Source: Pseudomonas fluorescens (GTDB lineage: Bacteria; Pseudomonadota; Gammaproteobacteria; Pseudomonadales; Pseudomonadaceae). Taken from it: DNA of 64,000 nt. The DNA lies in NCBI RefSeq assembly GCF_002022275.1, contig NZ_MSDF01000059.1, positions 1 through 64,000 on the forward strand, in the 5' to 3' direction. Made by a program: the position numbers and the translations under genes. The notes under the pieces are model-generated. The model was not told the origin of the DNA and made no database searches. It was given only the letters and a program-made list of their open reading frames with translations. Below, in pieces: positions 60,253 to 64,000 of this stretch (position 1 is its first letter; each line of letters begins with the position of its first letter).

Positions 60253-61607
60253 CGGGCCAGCAGCTGCAGATGCACCCGCAGGCCCAGCTCGGTATTTTCC
60301 GCCCACACGCGGCCACCCTGACGCTTCACGGCGTTGCGGGCAATGCTCAAGCCAAGGCCGAAACCGCCATCCCCGGGGCGTGATCCTTCCAGGCGGGTAA
60401 ACGGCGCGAAGATCCGCTCCAAATCCTGCTCATCAATACCCCCGCCCTGATCTTCCAGCCAGAGATGCCAATAATCACCGTCGCGGCAGCCGTCCAGCTT
60501 GACCAGCCCGTGAGCGGGAGAGTGCCGTATGGCATTGCGCAGGATATTTTCCAGCGCCTGAGCCAGCGCGTTCAGGTTACCGCGCACCCAGCAGTCGGAC
60601 GGCAACAGGCAAGGCAAACGCGACGCTGGCCAGCCACTTTCAAAGCAGGCGTTTTCTCGCAGCATGTCCCACAGCGCCTGTAGCTGAATGTCTTCATCTG
60701 GCAGCGGCGCGCGCTCGCTGTCGAGCCAGGCCAGTTGCAAACTGTCTTCTACCAAACGCTGCATGGCGTCGATTTCACGCCCCAACCGCTCACGCAATTG
60801 CCAGAGGTCATTCTCACTGTCGCAGGCCACCCGCAAACGGCTCAGCGGCGTGCGCAGCTCATGGGACATGTCACGCAGCAATTGTTGCTGCAGCACCACG
60901 GTGCCTTGTAAGCGCTCGGACATGTGGTCAAACGCCCGGCTCAGCTCGCCCAACTCGTCCTTGCGACTGGTGGCTTCGCGGGACATGCGCGTATGCAACT
61001 GGTCGGCACGCCAGGCATTGGCCTGCTCGCGCAGTTGGTTGAGAGGCATGATGAGCAGCCGATAAAGACCGATGCATAAAAACAAGGTGAACACGCCGGG
61101 AATCACCCCATTGGTCACCATTCGCCAGAACAGCTGATAACGCCCCGGCATAAAGCGCTTCGGCAGTTCGATTACCAGGGAACCCGCGTCAGGGTCCACC
61201 GGAAACGGGATTTTCAACCACGGCAGGCCTTTGACATGCCGGCTGACCGGCCACTCCAACCCCCGCAAAAAAGTCAGACGCTGGCTTTCCTTATCACTCA
61301 ACGGCGCACTGCTGAGCGATTGCAGATCATTGCCGATCACGCCGATCCAGGTCTTTTCGCGCGTGGCCATCACCTGCAGCCAGGCGTCCACCCCGGCGCT
61401 GCCCTGGGTCGTCCACGCCAGCTCGGCACCCGCGGCATAGCCGCGCAGAATCTCGCGAGACTCTTCGGCCACGTAGGCATTCTGCTCTTCCATGTACCGG
61501 CCCCAGGACCAACTGAGCCAGATCATCAACAAACAGAAGGCAATCAGCAGGCAGGCCAGCTTCCAGAATAACGAGTGCTTGCCGGGCAGCCGTTTAAAGC
61601 CCTTCAT
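60249..61607 (-). CDS. Sensor histidine kinase (PirS/PfeS-like)
   Basis: 452 residues: two membrane helices around a periplasmic sensor (residues about 12-30 and 165-185), a HAMP linker, HisKA with the phospho-acceptor His in RDMSHELRTPLSRLRVA, and the HATPase block NILRNAIRHSP, DQGGGIDEQDLERIF and GGFGLGLSIAR. It overlaps the response regulator by 14 bp. In P. aeruginosa the pair beside gacS is PirRS, which controls a ferric-enterobactin receptor; the position supports that equivalence, but no pirA gene is here. Confidence 0.9.
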   Translation of the reverse strand: MKGFKRLPGKHSLFWKLACLLIAFCLLMIWLSWSWGRYMEEQNAYVAEESREILRGYAAGAELAWTTQGSAGVDAWLQVMATREKTWIGVIGNDLQSLSSAPLSDKESQRLTFLRGLEWPVSRHVKGLPWLKIPFPVDPDAGSLVIELPKRFMPGRYQLFWRMVTNGVIPGVFTLFLCIGLYRLLIMPLNQLREQANAWRADQLHTRMSREATSRKDELGELSRAFDHMSERLQGTVVLQQQLLRDMSHELRTPLSRLRVACDSENDLWQLRERLGREIDAMQRLVEDSLQLAWLDSERAPLPDEDIQLQALWDMLRENACFESGWPASRLPCLLPSDCWVRGNLNALAQALENILRNAIRHSPAHGLVKLDGCRDGDYWHLWLEDQGGGIDEQDLERIFAPFTRLEGSRPGDGGFGLGLSIARNAVKRQGGRVWAENTELGLRVHLQLLAR

Positions 61608-62322
61608 CTTGGCCGCTCAGTACGTACCCTTTGCCCCACACCGTGCGCACCTCGCGCTCGTTGTAGCCGATGGCTTTGAGCTTGCGGCGAATCTGGCTGA
61701 TATGCATGTCGAGGCTGCGGTCATGGGGGGCATAACCGCGCTGCAACACATGCTGATAAAGAAAGGCTTTGCTGAGGACTTCCTCCGTCTGGCGGTGCAA
61801 GGTCTCCAGCAGGCGGTATTCGCTGCGGGTCAGCCCGGCCCAGTGGTCCTGGTGGAATACATCGCACTGCTCATCATCAAAACGCAGCGCGCGAGCATCA
61901 TCGCGCGCGGGTAAACGGGCAGGCAGTGGGCGCCGGTCCAGGGCCACTCGGCGCAGGATGGCCTCGATGCGGACTCGCAGCTCGATCATGCTGAAGGGCT
62001 TGGGCAAGTAGTCGTCGGCGCCAAGGCGAAAACCACTGACACGGTCCGCTTCGGCGCCCAGGGCCGACATCAGGATCACCGGGATCGAATGGCTCTGACG
62101 CAAATGGGTCAGGATCGACAGCCCGTCCAGCCCCGGCAGCAGAATGTCCATCAACACTACATCGAAGGCCTGGTCACGCGCCATTTGCAAACCCTGCTGG
62201 CCATTCTGGCACCAGGTGACCTGAAAACCACAGCGCCCCAAGTGCTCATGGACATAGGCGCCCAGCACGGGGTCATCTTCGATGGTCAGGATGCTGGGTA
62301 GGCCAATTGCTGCGGGATTCAT
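61594..62322 (-). CDS. OmpR-family response regulator (PirR/PfeR-like)
   Basis: 242 residues: a receiver domain with the phospho-acceptor Asp in VVLMDILLPGLDG and Lys in DDYLPKPFS, then a winged-helix DNA-binding domain (LTRSEYRLLETLHRQ; DRSLDMHISQIRRKLKAIG). The ATG at 62322 is chosen over a TTG four codons earlier. First gene of the two-component unit, divergent from gacS across about 200 bp. Confidence 0.92.
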   Translation of the reverse strand: MNPAAIGLPSILTIEDDPVLGAYVHEHLGRCGFQVTWCQNGQQGLQMARDQAFDVVLMDILLPGLDGLSILTHLRQSHSIPVILMSALGAEADRVSGFRLGADDYLPKPFSMIELRVRIEAILRRVALDRRPLPARLPARDDARALRFDDEQCDVFHQDHWAGLTRSEYRLLETLHRQTEEVLSKAFLYQHVLQRGYAPHDRSLDMHISQIRRKLKAIGYNEREVRTVWGKGYVLSGQDEGL

Positions 62323-62527
62323 TAGCGTCTGCAAGTCATTCTCAATGGCTGATTATTCAAGATTAAACGGCCGCAGGCAATCGCCAGCCGGCGGCCAATG
62401 GCCGGAAGATTGCGGCACGTCATCAATTTGCAAGATTCTGAAGCCAGCAAATGGCTACACTGCGCAGGTGGCGCGGGCCGGATGCCCGTGCGGATAATTG
62501 ATAACAGTGTGGTAGCAGGAGAGTGGC

Positions 62528-64000
62528 GTGCTTAGAAGAATGGGGATAAAAGGCCGCGTACTGTTGCTGACCTTATTACCGACCAGCCTGATGGCCTTGT
62601 TGTTGGGGGGCTATTTCACCTGGATGCAGCTGTCGGAGTTGCAGACCCAGTTGCTGCAACGCGGCGAAATGATTGCCGAGCAATTGGCGCCGCTGGTAGC
62701 GCCTGCCCTGAGCGTCAAAAATACCGACTTGCTTGAGCGTATCGCCACCCAGTCCCTGGAGCAGCCGGACGTGCGCGCCGTGTCGTTCCTCGCGCCGGAC
62801 CGCTCGCCCCTGGCCCACGCCGGCCCGACCATGCTCAACCAGGCGCCCGTGGGCAACAGCTCGCACCTGCTGCAGCGCACTGGCAATGACGCCACGCGCT
62901 ACCTGCTGCCGGTATTCGGACGCCATCGCAACCTCGCCGGTGAACTGATTCCCGACGAAGCCGACCGCCTGCTGGGCTGGGTCGAGGTGGAACTGTCCCA
63001 CAACGGCATGCTGCTGCGCGGCTACCGCAGCCTGTTCGCCAGTCTGCTGTTGATCGCCATCGGCCTGATCTGCACCGCCGCGCTGGCGCTGCGCATCAGC
63101 CGCACGATCAATTCGCCGATCGGCCAGATCAAGCAAGCCGTCGCCCAGCTCAAGGACGGCAACCTCGAAACCCGCCTGCCGCCCTTGGGTAGCCAGGAGC
63201 TGGACCAGTTGGCCTCGGGCATCAACCGCATGGCCGAAACCCTGCAAAATGCCCAGGAAGAATTGCAGCACAGCATCGACCAGGCCACCGAAGACGTGCG
63301 CCAGAACCTGGAAACCATCGAAATCCAGAACATCGAGCTGGACCTGGCGCGCAAGGAAGCCCTGGAGGCCAGCCGCATCAAGTCCGAGTTCCTGGCCAAC
63401 ATGAGCCATGAAATCCGCACCCCGCTCAACGGCATCCTCGGTTTCACCCACCTGCTGCAAAAAAGCGAGCTGTCGCCGCGTCAGCTGGATTACCTGGGCA
63501 CCATCGAAAAGTCCGCCGACAACTTGCTGGGCATCATCAACGAGATCCTCGACTTCTCGAAAATCGAGGCCGGCAAGCTGGTGCTCGATAGCGTGCCGTT
63601 CAACCTGCGCGATTTGCTGCAAGACACCCTGACCATCCTCGCCCCCGCCGCCCATGCCAAGCAGCTCGAACTGGTCAGCCTGGTGTACCGCGACACCCCG
63701 CTGGCGCTGGTGGGCGACCCGCTGCGCCTCAAACAGATCCTGACCAACCTGATCAGCAACGCGATCAAGTTCACCCGCGAAGGCACTATCGTCGCCCGGG
63801 CGATGGTTGAGGACGAGGAGGAAGACAGCGTTCAACTGCGCATCAGCGTGCAAGACACCGGCATCGGCTTGTCCAACCAGGACGTGCGCGCACTGTTCCA
63901 AGCGTTCAGCCAGGCAGACAATTCGCTGTCGCGCCAACCCGGCGGCACCGGGTTGGGGCTGGTCATATCCAAACGCTTGATCGAGCAGATGGGCGGCGAG
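62528..64000 (+). CDS. gacS: Hybrid sensor kinase GacS (5' part, cut by window end)
   Basis: At least 491 residues, open to the window end. It starts with GTG (AGGAG 8 nt upstream): VLRRMGIKGRVLLLTLLPTS, the typical GacS N-terminus. Two membrane helices (about 11-32 and 160-180) flank the periplasmic domain; then HAMP, a coiled coil, HisKA with His294 in NMSHEIRTPLNGILGF, and the HATPase N, G1 and G2 boxes (ILTNLISNAIKFT, DTGIGL, GGTGLGLVISKRL). The receiver and HPt domains must lie beyond the window. GacS drives GacA and the Rsm small RNAs, which control secondary metabolism and exoenzymes. A minus-strand frame over the same DNA is a shadow. Confidence 0.97.
   Translation, partial: MLRRMGIKGRVLLLTLLPTSLMALLLGGYFTWMQLSELQTQLLQRGEMIAEQLAPLVAPALSVKNTDLLERIATQSLEQPDVRAVSFLAPDRSPLAHAGPTMLNQAPVGNSSHLLQRTGNDATRYLLPVFGRHRNLAGELIPDEADRLLGWVEVELSHNGMLLRGYRSLFASLLLIAIGLICTAALALRISRTINSPIGQIKQAVAQLKDGNLETRLPPLGSQELDQLASGINRMAETLQNAQEELQHSIDQATEDVRQNLETIEIQNIELDLARKEALEASRIKSEFLANMSHEIRTPLNGILGFTHLLQKSELSPRQLDYLGTIEKSADNLLGIINEILDFSKIEAGKLVLDSVPFNLRDLLQDTLTILAPAAHAKQLELVSLVYRDTPLALVGDPLRLKQILTNLISNAIKFTREGTIVARAMVEDEEEDSVQLRISVQDTGIGLSNQDVRALFQAFSQADNSLSRQPGGTGLGLVISKRLIEQMGGE

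Noticed and set aside
62576..63937. A 453-codon minus-strand open frame
   Set aside because: It is antisense to gacS, which has clear domain motifs and a good start.

Overview
The window is chromosomal DNA of a Pseudomonas from the fluorescens complex. Pointers are the housekeeping block comEC-exbB-exbD-lpxK-trm112-kdsB-ptp-murB next to a gacS gene, a Pseudomonas-type metallothionein, two DUF6124 genes (a family best known from Pseudomonas), high GC with typical codon use, and several families of short palindromic repeats with cores such as GTGGGAGCTGGCTTGCCTGCG and GTGGCGAGCGGGCTTGCC.

1-11.6 kb is mixed metabolic and regulatory DNA: a DUF6124 gene, a zinc-free quinone oxidoreductase with a XapX mini-protein, AraC and LysR regulators, a metallothionein, a YdcZ pair, the Mn2+ importer mntH, a DUF726-like hydrolase fused to a UPF0174-like domain, an EamA exporter and a Rid protein. 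11.9-22.4 kb is one giant PATR-repeat autotransporter (about 3500 aa). 22.7-32 kb holds a KefB-type antiporter, a DcrB-like periplasmic protein, a second DUF6124 gene with an elaborate leader, nested mobile repeats, mmsA with its divergent LysR gene, an SDR/AraC pair and a secreted C39-like papain-fold protein.

32.4-48.1 kb is a single co-directional cluster of 12 genes. The first six form an ebo (EDB) metabolite-trafficking operon: a VTT-dehydroquinate-synthase fusion (EboD), EboC, EboA, EboB, EboE and EboF, mostly with overlapping stops and starts. They run straight into two paralogous pairs, each made of a secreted mono-haem c-type protein and a large unrecognised protein, separated by a Cys-rich secreted protein and closed by a ScyD/ScyE-like beta-propeller. 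My inference is an envelope pathway that moves a small molecule to the periplasm, where haem proteins act on it. 48.1-51.9 kb is a lower-GC accessory patch beside tRNA-Ser(UGA) with a lipoprotein, a DUF1993 protein and a chimeric integrase remnant. 52-64 kb is conserved core: yccA, the murB...comEC block (read leftwards), a DUF2062 protein, a PirRS-like two-component pair and the 5' part of gacS, cut by the window end.

The two most unusual observations are: (1) both DUF6124 genes are preceded by the same structured leader, whose stems show compensatory base changes and in which one 7-nt segment can pair with either of two other sites; (2) the ebo-linked haem-protein/partner pairs, which I cannot match to any described system.
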